DNA of 64,000 nt, taken from positions 186,001 through 250,000 of the forward strand of contig SADC01000052.1 in the NCBI GenBank assembly GCA_004194705.1, in the 5' to 3' direction. Below the pieces are notes generated by a model that saw nothing but the letters and a program-made list of their open reading frames with translations, made no database searches and was not told the DNA's origin. Each line of letters begins with the position of its first letter. Positions within the stretch are counted from its first letter, which is position 1. Positions 53,387 through 63,865 of the stretch are shown here, piece after piece. The translations under genes and the position numbers were made by a program. The DNA is from Ditylenchus dipsaci. Its lineage: Eukaryota; Nematoda; Chromadorea; Rhabditida; Anguinidae.

Positions 53387-53787
53387 TGGCTCATTTATAA
53401 ACGTTGTCGTTGGAAAAAATGTTTTATAAAGGCACTTTTACGCCAACGACAACGACAACGCCAACGACAAAGACGACCTATTTATAAAAAATCCAACGAC
53501 AACGCTAACGACAACGAAAATTTTTCTTCCAAATTATATAAATTTTGCATTTTGAGCCAGAATTTTAAGGATTAACAATATTCTCCTTTTGTTTTCCCTC
53601 GAAATCTCGACTGAAAATGCGAAATTTGTCCAATTTGAAATGAAAAATTACGTTGTCGTTGGCGTTGTCGTTAGACTTATTATAAATAAGTCGTCGTTGT
53701 CGTCGTCGTAGGCGAAAAATAGGGTTTTATAAAAAAAATATTCCAACGACAACGACGACGACAACGACAACGTTTATAAATGAGCCA
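53387..53787. mobile_element. Harbinger-like MITE, GTTGTCGTTG family, intact copy
   Basis: The ends TGGCTCATTTATAAACGTTG and CAACGTTTATAAATGAGCCA are flanked by TAA (53384-53386, 53788-53790). At 401 bp it is the reference copy for the split one at 39572-42501. Confidence 0.85.
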
Positions 53788-54109
53788 TAACACTTTTCTT
53801 GACCACACCCACCCCACTCCCCCTACGGCTGACCACTTTTTGTCAGGAATTTTTTAAAAAACGATTGAATATTCGTGTTTCTCGACCCCGATTTATCCGG
53901 GAAACAGTCAACAGATTCTGTGAAAGTGAAAAAATTTTTTTTCGAACCCGGGGGTATCATGGTTTTTAGTCAAAATTTGAAAAATTCGAATTGGCGCCTT
54001 TTGAATTTTTAAGGAAATAAGGGCTGTATTGAGACGAGAAGGGAATAAAGGCGCCACTTTTATGGCAGAGCGTTAAAAGAGTGAATGTTTGTATTCTCGA
54101 GTGTCTTAC

Positions 54110-54160
54110 CATGTTTTTCAATTGGGCCGTGGCAAAAAGAGACTCTATACGCATTTTTTG
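54110..54160. repeat. Foldback-family fragment next to a MULE-like insertion
   Basis: TTTTTCAATTGGGCCGTGGC and GACTCTATACGCATTTT match the family arm at about 35590-35640. The neighbouring MULE-like element begins at 54168, and hairpin sequence of the same family reappears at 56315-56420. Confidence 0.55.
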
Positions 54161-54167
54161 GGGTGCA

Positions 54168-56175
54168 GGTCAATTCATCGATGCAACAGTCATCGACAAT
54201 AAAAATTTATCGATGCAAAACTCATCGCTGGCAAACTCATCGATGGTAAAACCCATCACCAGCTCAACTCATCGATGCCTTTAATTCGTCGATTATTCAC
54301 TCACCGATACTTATATTTTGTCGATTGTCTATTCATCAACATTTCTATTTCGTCGATGATCTATTCATCGACACTTTTGTCTTATCGTTCTTTGCTTTTT
54401 TTATCTTACCCTCTTATACATATTCAGAACAACAATTTTTATGTAAGCAGATGCAATACACAACTCTTCTTTGTATTGACTTAATACGTATTATCGATTG
54501 AAAAATTTTTTCAGGCTTATTTTATATAAAGTATAATCCAATACATTATATCTCATACTTCTCTAAAAACCATAAACAAATAAAAACGCACACTCCACTT
54601 TATTCACTTGACTCGATAATAGACAAGATAACAACACATAATAAGTTATTCAACTTCTTCAAGAGCATTCATCATATTTCTTGCCCATTCGACTTTGCTC
54701 ATCCAGCCTTGGCTTGCATCGTCCCATAGCCTTACTGCATTCAGAATTCTTTGATCTTTGGCTACACCAGCACTTCGCCTCGGTTGCACAATTCCTGCGA
54801 CACATGCCTAAATACGTAATAAACGTAATATTGTTTAATATAATTATAGATTCTTACATTGTAAAGAAGACGGTAATCACCACGAATTGCACTGCCTAGT
54901 CCCACATGGATGGATTCTCTTTGATAAGTTTGTTGAGTTTGGCATTATCACTCTCCATGTGGTTGTTGTGGCGAGGACGTCCTTTGATTGTCGCTTGATA
55001 GATATTAGAGTGCTCACGCTTGAACAGTGGACGTTTTTCCCTGCTAGTTAGAGTCACTTCTTGTCCTAGAAGATTATTTCAAAAAACTAATTTCAGAATT
55101 CTTAACTATTACCAATCCACGTTCGTTCTACATAAGAGACCAACCCTCGAAGTTCTGAGCGGGTTACCAACCTTTCGACCACATCTTGAAAGAAGGATAA
55201 CATTTGATTGGAGGGCACAAAGAACAGCGTTACACTATCGGCTGATCAGGAACTTGAAAGAGTAGTCGGTAGGTGCAGGTCTAAGTCCAAGCTTTCGTCT
55301 TCGCTTCTTTCCAAGGCGCTGTCTCATACTGCTACTTCTTGGGGTGAACCTCTTTTCAGCATCATTGAGCAAAGCCAGAGATTGATTAACGGCAGCTAGT
55401 GGAGCCTAAATTTTTCAATAAGATATACAAACGAAGAACTACAAAGGCTTACCATATCTGGATTGGTCTTCATCATTAAATCCTGAGCATCAATTAGCTT
55501 TGCAATAGACACACGCTGAGGAGCTGCTGCGTATTTGTGAAGGCGCTTCTGAAGCGTAGTTTACCGTTGCCTTGACAATTCACAATCTAGCTCTGCACCC
55601 CGCTCGGAACTTGTCACATCGGTAGAAGGAAAAGCGATTGCATCCTGAGTCTTTGTCCTTGGAGAAGAGCTTGCCTTGATAGTAAATTTTGCTAGCTTCC
55701 TTTCGCTGATAATCCACCCATTCAATGTTGACATCATTTATTTCTTCCAATCGACTTCTTCCTCGCTACTGTATCCACCGCTGTTGTCACTGTGCTCGCT
55801 GTAGTCGATTGCGCTCATCTGAGCCTGAAAATAGTTATAAAACAGTTTAAGAAAATAAAAATTGATCTAAAAGGACAGCATAGTATGAATCAAGGAATGA
55901 AACTATCGACGAAATACAAGTGTCGATGAATAGGCAATCGGCAAAATATAAGTATCGATAAACGAACAATCGTCAAAATACAAGTATCGATGAGTTTTAC
56001 AAGCGATAAGTTGCTTTGGCAATAAGTTTTACCAATGATGAGTTTTGCCGGCGATGAGTTTTGCAAGCGATAAGTTGCTTTTGGCGATAAGTTTTACCAA
56101 TGATGAGTTTTGCAGCGATGAGTTTTGCATCGATAAATTTTTATTGTCGATGACTGTTGCATCGATGAATTGACC
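54168..56175. mobile_element. MULE-like element with TCATCGATG arrays, FLYWCH/MULE relic inside
   Basis: The ends GGTCAATTCATCGATGCAAC and GTTGCATCGATGAATTGACC are inverted and continue as GCAAAACTCATCG/CGATGAGTTTTGC units for over 100 bases each, followed by a second set (TATTTTGTCGAT and inverse) at 54300-54400 and 55890-55990. No matching 8-9 base target duplication was seen, so an end may have been altered. The interior encodes the relic on the minus strand. Confidence 0.75.
54646..55818 (-). pseudogene. FLYWCH/MULE transposase, internally deleted
   Basis: The minus strand begins MSAIDYSEHSDNSGGYSSEE (ATG at 55818), followed by a FLYWCH-type finger: KIYYQGKLFSKDKDSG, then FYRCDKFRAGCRARL with the paired cysteines. 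Next is KYAAAPQRVSIAKLIDAQDL, the usual helical segment after the finger. Further on comes a MULE C-terminal block: LVSYVERTWIG, a small intron (about 55056-55107), then EKRPLFKREHSNIYQA and RPRHNNHMESDNAKLNKL, where W-I-G and R-x-N-N-x-x-E are the family signatures. The last part, LNAVRLWDDASQGWM, ends in TAA at 54646-54648. The catalytic DDE region is missing and there are stops and frame changes, so it is a deletion derivative. Confidence 0.72.
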
Positions 56176-56876
56176 TTCTACTTCACCAAGGCAATTCAAA
56201 CTGAAAGGGTGCTTGAATACTAGCGTTGGCCTCCCTTTCTCCCCGCTTTCGAACCGAATTTTCCTTATACCTAAAACAGTAGCCGCCCCCCCCCCTCTTT
56301 CAAAAAAATTGCGCTCCCGAAAGGGCTTGGTTGATTAGAGATGCGCGCACTCACTTACCCTAGACATGATTCCGAGAAGTACTCTTGATCATGGAATGTA
56401 TAAAAGACCCTTTTTGCCCAGCTTTAGTGACCAAAACAGGGTGAAAACCACCGAATAAGGTATCTAAGTACCCTCCAAAACTGGCAAAAAGTCAATTTTC
56501 AGTCAAAATATTTTTTCTTAGAAATGGTCTTCCCTCATTTAAAAACGTGTTTTCTACACGTTAAAGGATTTAAAACATAGAAAAAAACATCATTTTGAGT
56601 TATTTTGGGTGGACCGCTTATAATGCACTCTGGCCGTTTTCATTGTTATCTACTGTGTAAAGTACCATCAACCAATAAAGTCTGTCAAACACCAAAGTTG
56701 CTAAAACATTTATTCAGCCAATACGCATATTTAGATCAAAATATAATTGAGCGCAAATTAAAGACTTAGCAGAATCGTTGTTGTTGTGTTTATTGTATTA
56801 CCGCGTTTATCGCTCTTTCTATCCAATCCGTGTTCACTGGGCTAAAAACATCCAAATTTCAAGGGGAATGATCAAA
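56176..56876. other. Intergenic, foldback hairpin fragment
   Basis: 56315-56420 holds a GC-hairpin arm (GATTAGAGATGCGCGCACTC, GACATGATTCCGAGAAGTAC). The rest is AT-rich and includes the probable 3' UTR of the minus-strand gene that ends at 56877. Confidence 0.5.
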
Positions 56877-59800
56877 TCAATCGAACCCACCAGACACAGC
56901 CTCGCTGCCTGGTTGCACTGGAGGCCAGGGTCGACTGTTGGGCTTGACTGCAGATGGGTTTGGATGATTTGGACATCCTGTTGCTCCTTTTCTTCAGCCT
57001 CTACTGGTGGCCACTGCACAGCTAGTTTGGGTCCTGTAAATATATTTTTGCTACTTAGTGCCTATTATATTGGGTTGTAACATAAGTCATGGCGGTTTTT
57101 GTTCATAAAGATTTTGTTTCAATGTGAAATATTTCTACCATACTGTTATATGTCATTTTGTAGAGAAGAATCTCCTATTTCATCGCTCTATTTCAGATTT
57201 TACAAATTTACAACAAAATGTTGATTTTTAGTGTGTGTGGCACTGCAACAAAAACTTAGCACCATATTGTAGCGCAGATCAAGAGCTTTAAAATCCATTT
57301 CACAGAATGATTTTCGAAAATCTGAGTTTCAAGATATAATTGTTTTAAAAAAGCCAATTCTTCAAAAAATGACTGAAATTCAAGTTTTCGACTTTTTCAA
57401 AAGACCATATCTCAATACTCAGATTTTCAAAAATCATTCTGTGAAATGGATTTTGAAGCTCTTGATCTGCCAATTTTTTTTGTGCACTGCCACACACTTG
57501 ACCAGACTTTTGACCAGTTTTAAAGATGTCGGAGATAATCATTATTTTCAACTGGAAACTCTTTTCTTTAAGGCTAAAAATCAACATTTTGTTGTGAAAT
57601 TGTTTTTGTGAAATAGAGTAAATTGTTGTGAAATAGAGTAAATTGTTGTGAAATAGAGTAAATTGTTGTGAAATAGAGCAATGAAATAGGAGATTCTTCT
57701 CTACAAAATGACATATAACAGTATGGTAGAAATATTTCACATTGAAACAAAATCTCCATGAACAAAAACCGCCATGACTTATGTTACAACCCATATATAA
57801 TGGCTAACCAGACGAGAATCCTCATGTTCTTGCACATTGTCAGGTGGTGGCCACACTCGACTCTTGATTTCACCCCCTGAACTGGCCTGGTTGCGCCATC
57901 CAGCTTTGCCACTTTGGTCTCCATTTTCTTCTGCTTGGTTCTCTGACTGCAAACAAATGGATTGGGCGGCTCTTTAAAACTTTTTATGATTGGGTTTTGA
58001 GAAACTGAAAATTTTCTAATCTTTGTTGAAAAAGTTGCGCAGATCAAACGTTTGCTAGAGTAGAATGCAAATGTCGGTCCGCAATTGCCATCTCCGCTAA
58101 AGTCGCGGCGCAAATATCGTACCGCAAATGACCATTCGCATTTGTCGGGCCGCGAATATCGCGTCCGCCTAAACCTCTCCGCCATTTTCGTGTCCGCCAA
58201 TCCATAGGCGCAAAAGTCGCCATGCCAGATTTACACAAAAATTTACGATTTGAATTTTGGGTCAAACTTGGCAATCCTAGATTTTTAGTGCAGAAAGTGT
58301 TTGGGCATTTTTTTGATATTTCAACAGAATTTAGTTAGGATTGCGGTTTCAAGCCAACAGATTAAATAGCCTACCTGTTGGAGCCAAGCTTCATCCGAAA
58401 CAGCTTTAGTAGCAGTGGCACGGCTGCAAATAGAATAAAAAATAAGTACTTAATAGAATTTTGTGGAAAATGAAAGAGTGCTACCTTAACTGCACTTCTT
58501 CCTCGTCTTCATAACCAGGTGGAGGCCAGGCTCTTGCAATCTTTCCAGGCTGGTAGTTGGTCTTCTGAACTACATGCTCCACTTCGTTTTGAGGCAACCA
58601 ATCCTGAGCGCGCACTCGAGGCACACTTCCTGGCTCCTTCTGCTCCTCTTCCGGGAATTCATTCCACTGCACTTTAGTCGATTCAGCTGGTTGAGGCACT
58701 ATGACTGTCGGCTATAATTTTTTCATTTTTAGAATTTTTCAGCTTTTCCAGTGGAGACAGAATTTCGATGAAGCCCTGTAAAAGACATATCAAAAATATA
58801 TTGTGGATAGAAAGAATTATTCGAAAAATTAATTTTTGTATCAGATTTAAGGTGGGGTCGTGAGAATCTAATTTCTGCAGTCAATCAATTATTTACTGTA
58901 GTAAATTTGACGCAGAAAGTTTGAATTTACTGCAAAAAATTACAAATTTACTGAGGGACTTTTCTACTTCACTTAAACCAGGGCTTCGACCTGTATTTAT
59001 AAATAAGATTTGTACTTATTTTGGGACTCCAGATCTTATTTTTTTATTTAAAAGTTTACGTCAAAGCATTATTTTTTAACACCAGAAAAGCAATAAGCAC
59101 TGGATAAAATAGCATGGTTTTGCCAAAATAGCCTAAAATGTCCTTATTTTGAGCAATTTTATTTCTTTCCAAAGTTTTGAGATCGAAGCCCAAACGCACC
59201 CATTATAGAATACTTTTTTGAGACTCCAAATCTTAATACAGTCAACTCTCTATATAACATAATTCTAGATAACATAAAACTCTTTATAACATAAGTTTTT
59301 CTCGACCCCAGCCCATAGATTGCCTCTCTATATAACATAATCTCCTAAAATGTCAAATTAATTGATCGGTAGAAGACTCACTCTGGCAGAAATCGTGGCG
59401 GTTGTCTCGAAAGCGGATGCGGAAGAGCCGGAAGCGAGCAGGTAATGCTTGATTATTTCGATTTTTATTTTTTTTTCGTTTCATTGACACTGAAGTGATG
59501 GAGGTCAAAGAAGAGCCAGTGCTACCAGTTACCAGTGGAGAAGCAACCGCAGCACTCAAGGTCTTACAGCGATCCGTGGATGAGAACACCAGGGATCCAG
59601 CCGTCCTCCATCTTATCCGACGTACTCGAGGATTTCCTGGCCCGAGAACGCTCGATGAAAATCGAACAAAACAACCTCTTGGATTGTTTGGCTCTACCCC
59701 GTTTGCGGACAAATTATTTGCGCCAAAACTCGTTATAGCCAAAACCGTTACATTTTTATTAATTAGTTGGCTATATTTGGTTTTTCTAAATAATTTCATG

Positions 59801-62800
59801 GAGATTCTCATTTACAAGTTAACACTCAAATTGATGCCAGAGAGAAGGGCTACACTCTGGGCATAAGGTTGTAAATGACCATATTTGTAAAATTCACTAA
59901 AATCTCCTAAATTTCCGGAATCCTGGACTTTTTTGACAACTTTTGGAGTTTTTAGTGAATTTTGCAAATATGCTTATTCACAACCTTATGCTCAAAATAT
60001 AGACTTTTTCTCTGGCATCAATTTGAGTATTAACTTGTAAACAAGAATATCCATGAAATCACTTAGAAAAACCATATGTAGCCAACTAATTAATTAAAAA
60101 TTTAACGGTTTTGGCTATAACGATTTTTGGCGCAAACAATTTTGGCGCAAACGGGGTAGAGCTTATTCTTGCTGTCAACCACTGATCGTTCGTTTTAATA
60201 TTGAATGTTATTGTTCGACAATCAATCTATTTTGTTAGAAACTCTATTAACATAATTTTTGAAGTGTTTTAGAATAAAGAACTCTACTTAACATAAGACT
60301 CTATATAACATAACCTCTATATAACATAACATTTTCGTCGGTCCCTTGAGTTATGTTATGTAGAGAGTGGACTGTAGAATTTAATTAAAATTTTCAAATA
60401 TCTTAAAAAGATTGAAAAAATAATATTTAGAAAATTTTTATATTTTCAATCTGTAAGATAGCCAAAAATTTCCTGATTGAAAATGAAGCTGCTTACTTTG
60501 ACATTATCCAGCTCAATAAATTCAGGGATCTTGATTTTGGATGGGTTCACTTGCTGTACATTCTCTTGGGGTACACGGCGCTGAACCTGCCAGGCTGCAT
60601 CTTCCTGCAATATATATTAAAGAGGTTAACTGAATTAAAGGCACGCATTTTCATTTTAATGTCTCCCTAGATCTACCACGTTTCTTACACAACTTTTTGA
60701 AAAAGAAAAATGCTGTCAGTTGGATTCCAAGGGTTCTGATTTCGCCAACCGTTATTAAAAACTAAATTAAAAAAAGTTCAATCCTTAAATTTTTGTACGG
60801 ATTTTTCAACTTGGTTTCTAACAAAATAAGGCCTAGAATTTAATTTTAGGTATAGTTTGTTAGAAAGTAAGTTAACAAATAACCGGTAAAGATGTTCAAT
60901 AAAGAGTAAAAATTTTGGATTGACAGGCACCGATTTCCAATTGCCTCGTTAAAATCAGTCTTCAGTCTTAAGATCCGTCATAACTTTTTTTTTTGAATTC
61001 CCACTTTCTGAGGAAATTTTTTTATTCGATAGAGCTGTTCGGAGGAAAGAGAATAAAATCAAACTTCCTTTTTCAGGATGGTCAAACCTTTTTCTTGTCG
61101 TAGAAAGACTTTTTCGACGTAAAAATTTCTTTTTGCCGCGAATTTTTCGTCGATGTAGAACTACTTTTCACAACAACAAAAAAATAAGCGTAGCGGCAGA
61201 AAAAAGTATTTTAGCGACCAGACAAATTTTTATACGACAAAAAAGTCAAGGAAAAGGTTTGCCCTTTTAGGTTTGTGTAACATTTTCTCTCTTTTCAAAT
61301 GTGGCCCGTTTATGCGGCTTAACCGAAGGCTGCAAATAAGAATTAAAAAAATACCTAAGGCCGGAGCAGCAAGGACGACATCAAGAATAAAAAGAGAGAC
61401 AGAATTTTTAACCGAGGGCAATAACAACAAGGATAAACATAAAAAGAAAGTTTAGTGTCCTTCTCTTTATCGTGAAATGCTCTATTAAATAAAAAAAGAT
61501 TTCGTAGGAAAAAAAGCTACGACAAAAATTCATTGGTCCGTTTATAACCTTTTTGGTGGTCCCGAGAACAGATATAAAGTCAAAAAACTACCCTGTAAAT
61601 AAATTGGATCCGCTCTATTAGAACCGGGTTTAAAACCGGCAAAATCCAACTTCCAAAACTTGCAAAAAACGTTGAAGGAACTAAAAAAAACAGCTCACAA
61701 TGACAGGATGGCGAGGCACTTCCCCTTGTTCTGGCTGCTGATCCCCTTGGGCTCCCATCCTCAAATGATTATTGAATTGATGATGGGCTAGAATAGGCTG
61801 TTGACTTGGGGGCTGGCTGATGCTACTAATAGCACCGCCCTTGGCTGGTTGCTGGCCAGTCCCTCTACCTCCTGCTTGCTGCTGCTTGCTTGAGCCACTG
61901 GAGCTGTCTTTTGTGGCTGCTGTTTTTGCTGCTGTGTCTGCTGTTGCTGGGCTTGAACGGCGGCGCCTCCTTTAGCTGCAGGTGCCTGTGGCTGAGGCTT
62001 TTGAACGGTGTTAGGAGCCTGGGCTGGTGCTGCTCCAGGTTTGGTTCCTGCTGCTGCTGGTTGCACTCCAGGTTTGGGTGCTACTGGTGCCGCTGCTTGC
62101 TTAGCTGCTGGTGCAGCAGGTTGCTGTTTCTGAGCATTTGGAGCAGGTTGAGGTTGTTTTGCTGGTGGCTGTTGAGGAACCTTAAAATTAGTATTTATTG
62201 GGTTTGTGTCACTCCAGACATATTAGAGTACCAATTTAAATCATTAATATTTATTATCATTTTTTTTATTTCTTAAGGGTTATCCGAGTTATAATCTCAA
62301 ATTTCAGGTTGGTCAGAAAAAATCTGAGATACCGTATTATCTCTATCAATCCCTTCCGGCGGATAATTTTTTAACTGCTGGAAAATCTTAAAATAGTAAA
62401 TGAAAAATGGCTCTAACTTTAAAATCCTAGTAAAAAACAAAGAGATGAGAAGGATTGTTAGAGAAAATACGGAACTTTTGCAGAATTCAAAATGAAATTT
62501 TTAAACAGAAACTGCATGTCTTATTTGTGAAAAACTTTAATGTAGAAGTGACATACCCCTTTAAAAACAAAATTCTAAAATAAAGACGTCCCACACGTAA
62601 ATCGTACTGAAAAGAAACATGGAAGAAGCAAAAACTCACTCTAATGCTTTTTGGCTTGTAGCAGATTTTGATTCAAATGAGAGAGGTGGCCTAAGCCTAC
62701 ACATCACAAATATTGATGCCAACCTGCTGTTTTTGCTGAGTGTTTGTTGTGGTTGTTGTTTTTGTGCTACTGCTGGTGGGGCGGCTGGTTGTTGCTTCTG

Positions 62801-62908
62801 AGCTGGTGCTGGAGCTGCCTGTTGTTTTTGCTTTTCAGCTGCTGCAGCCTGTTGCTGCAGTTGCTGCTGTCGAAGTTCTGCCTGCTTCTTTGCTGCTTCT
62901 TGTTGAGC
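56877..62908 (-). CDS. Gln/Ala/Pro-rich protein with repeated WPP motifs (5' end outside or unresolved)
   Basis: Seven exons in transcript order: 62724-62908 (AQQEAAKKQAELRQQQLQQQ, coiled-coil-like), 61699-62180 (long Q/A/P-rich stretch ending PRHPVI), 60497-60604 (EDAAWQVQRRVPQENVQQVN), 58485-58711 (PTVIVPQPAESTKVQW then ARAWPPPGYEDEEE), 58375-58423, 57809-57946 (KSRVWPPPDN) and 56877-57033 (LAVQWPPVEAEEK, NSRPWPPVQPGSEAV, stop at 56877-56879). The repeated (K/R/V)-x-W-P-P-(P/V) block with acidic tails is the distinctive feature. Most joins are in phase; frame slips occur at 61900, 56950 and between the first two exons. I do not recognise the family; similar W-P-P text occurs in some PDZ/LIM and muscle-associated proteins, but this is only an impression. 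No LIM, PDZ or Ig domain is visible here. Confidence 0.6.
57068..57796. mobile_element. Mariner-like inverted-repeat element in an intron of the WPP gene
   Basis: TGGGTTGTAACATAAGTCAT with GCGGTTTTTGTTCAT at the left is inverted at the right (ATGACTTATGTTACAACCCA), giving arms of over 100 bases. A second inverted set lies inside (about 57290-57345 with 57405-57465), and four GTGAAATAGAGTAAATTGTT repeats are at 57609-57680. The flanks are TATA-rich, so a TA duplication is likely but not provable. No transposase. Confidence 0.6.
58030..58210. repeat. CCGCAAAT/GTCGCG short array
   Basis: Loosely repeated 14-16 base units (GTCGCGGCGCAAATATCGTA, TCGGGCCGCGAATATCGCGT) in an intron of the WPP gene. 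It resembles the array at 52785-53160 in the opposite sense. Confidence 0.5.
59239..60374. mobile_element. Tigger-type element (TATATAACATAA ends), copy 2, uninterrupted
   Basis: The ends CAGTCAACTCTCTATATAAC and TTATGTAGAGAGTGGACTG are flanked by TA (59237-59238, 60375-60376). Length 1136 bp. It is nearly the same as copy 1 (26759-30281) apart from the 2.4-kb insertion there. It carries a C-terminal transposase piece: [17 protein letters not shown] (59380-59440), then [20 protein letters not shown] (59550-59620), resembling the tail of the transposase at 29300-29480. It lies in an intron of the WPP gene. Confidence 0.88.
60605..61698. other. Intron of the WPP gene
   Basis: AT-rich. Around 61080-61260 there are loose inverted TTTTTCGTCG/CGACAAAAAA segments that may be a worn MITE. 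No gene was recognised. Confidence 0.4.
62332..62472. mobile_element. CCGTATTATC-ended MITE in an intron of the WPP gene
   Basis: The ends CCGTATTATCTCTATCAATC and GATTGTTAGAGAAAATACGG are inverted. TA is present on the left; the right flank is AA, so the duplication has decayed. Length 141 bp. Confidence 0.65.
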
Positions 62909-63226
62909 CTGCAAAACAAGATTAAAAAGTAGATTGAAAGAAAAGGACAGATTAGTCATGTTCCGAAATTCCCAACAAAAAATGAATAAATAAAAATTTG
63001 CATGGAACTTTTGTTTTTTTTTGCTTTTTTGATACACGTCTTTTTTATTAATAAAATTGTTTAGACAAAAAAGCTGAACAACAGGGGATCATCAAAAATA
63101 AAAAAGCCTTATAAAAGTTCTTATTCTGGCAATCTCATTCTTGAAAACAGCGCCAAAAATTGTTCTTGCAGATTTTGTTAAGCTTAGAATTATTTTTCGA
63201 AGCGACTTTTCAGAGGTTATCAGTAA
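62909..63226. other. Sequence upstream of the first visible WPP-gene exon
   Basis: AT-rich, with poly-pyrimidine before the acceptor at 62909. It may be an intron or promoter; no start codon with a clear coding exon was found here. Confidence 0.4.
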
Positions 63227-63385
63227 AAATGCCAAGACAAAAATGCCAAGAGCAAAAATGCCAAGAGCAAAAATGCCAAGAGCAAAAATGCCAAGAGCAA
63301 AAATGCCAAGAGCAAAAATGCCAAGAGCAGAAATGCCAAGACAAAAATGCCAACGCAAAAATGCCAACAGCAAAAATGCCAACAG
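63227..63385. repeat. AAAAATGCCAAGAGC tandem repeat (15-bp unit)
   Basis: About ten head-to-tail units of 14-15 bases, the central six nearly identical. Because 15 is a multiple of three, all frames stay open, which produces false ORFs on both strands. Confidence 0.92.
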
Positions 63386-63604
63386 ATATATTGACAGCAA
63401 TAGCTCCGGTTCTCAGTCTAGTCCTGTTTCCTTATAAAGTAGTTATGTTTAATCGAAAGTTTGCTACGTATTTTAATCATATAGAAGTTTCAATTGAGCT
63501 CCTGGGGTTACTTTTTTCGGGGACTCCTTGTGTGTCTTTGTGCTTTCATAAATTAATGACATTCACCCTTTATGGTTTATTTTTACACTCAACGGTGCAT
63601 ATCC

Positions 63605-63865
63605 ATCCTCGATGAGTCCACTTGGATCAAATTTTTGTTTTGTTTTTGGCTTCCAAAACCTGTTTTCTGCACTAATTCGAGCATTTTAGAAATGGTTTGA
63701 CAGAAGTGAAACTACGTTTTGATGGTATTTTTACAGTTTTTGTAAATCTTGCAAAACGTAATTTAAATAGTGTCAAACCATCTTTAGAATGATCTAATTA
63801 GTGCAGAAAACAGGTTTTGGAACCTAAAAAGCGCGAACTTTTCTGATTTAAATAGACGACCATTT
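63605..63865. repeat. AAGTGGACGACCACTT-family snap-back repeat
   Basis: GTCCACTTGGATCAAATTTT, GCTTCCAAAACCTGTTTTCT and GAAATGGTTTGACAG are mirrored at 63770-63860 in inverse order. Member of the family at 33515-34250. Confidence 0.65.

Noticed and set aside
61890..62276. Plus-strand Cys/Leu-rich ORF of 128 codons
   Set aside because: Antisense of the Gln/Ala/Pro-rich exon on the minus strand (CTGCTG read as Leu/Cys).
63227..63385. CRISPR-like regular array
   Set aside because: Units are contiguous 14-15 mers without unique spacers, in a eukaryotic context.
63092..63615. ORFs of 98, 102 and 151 codons
   Set aside because: Their bulk is the 15-bp tandem repeat, which stays open in every frame.
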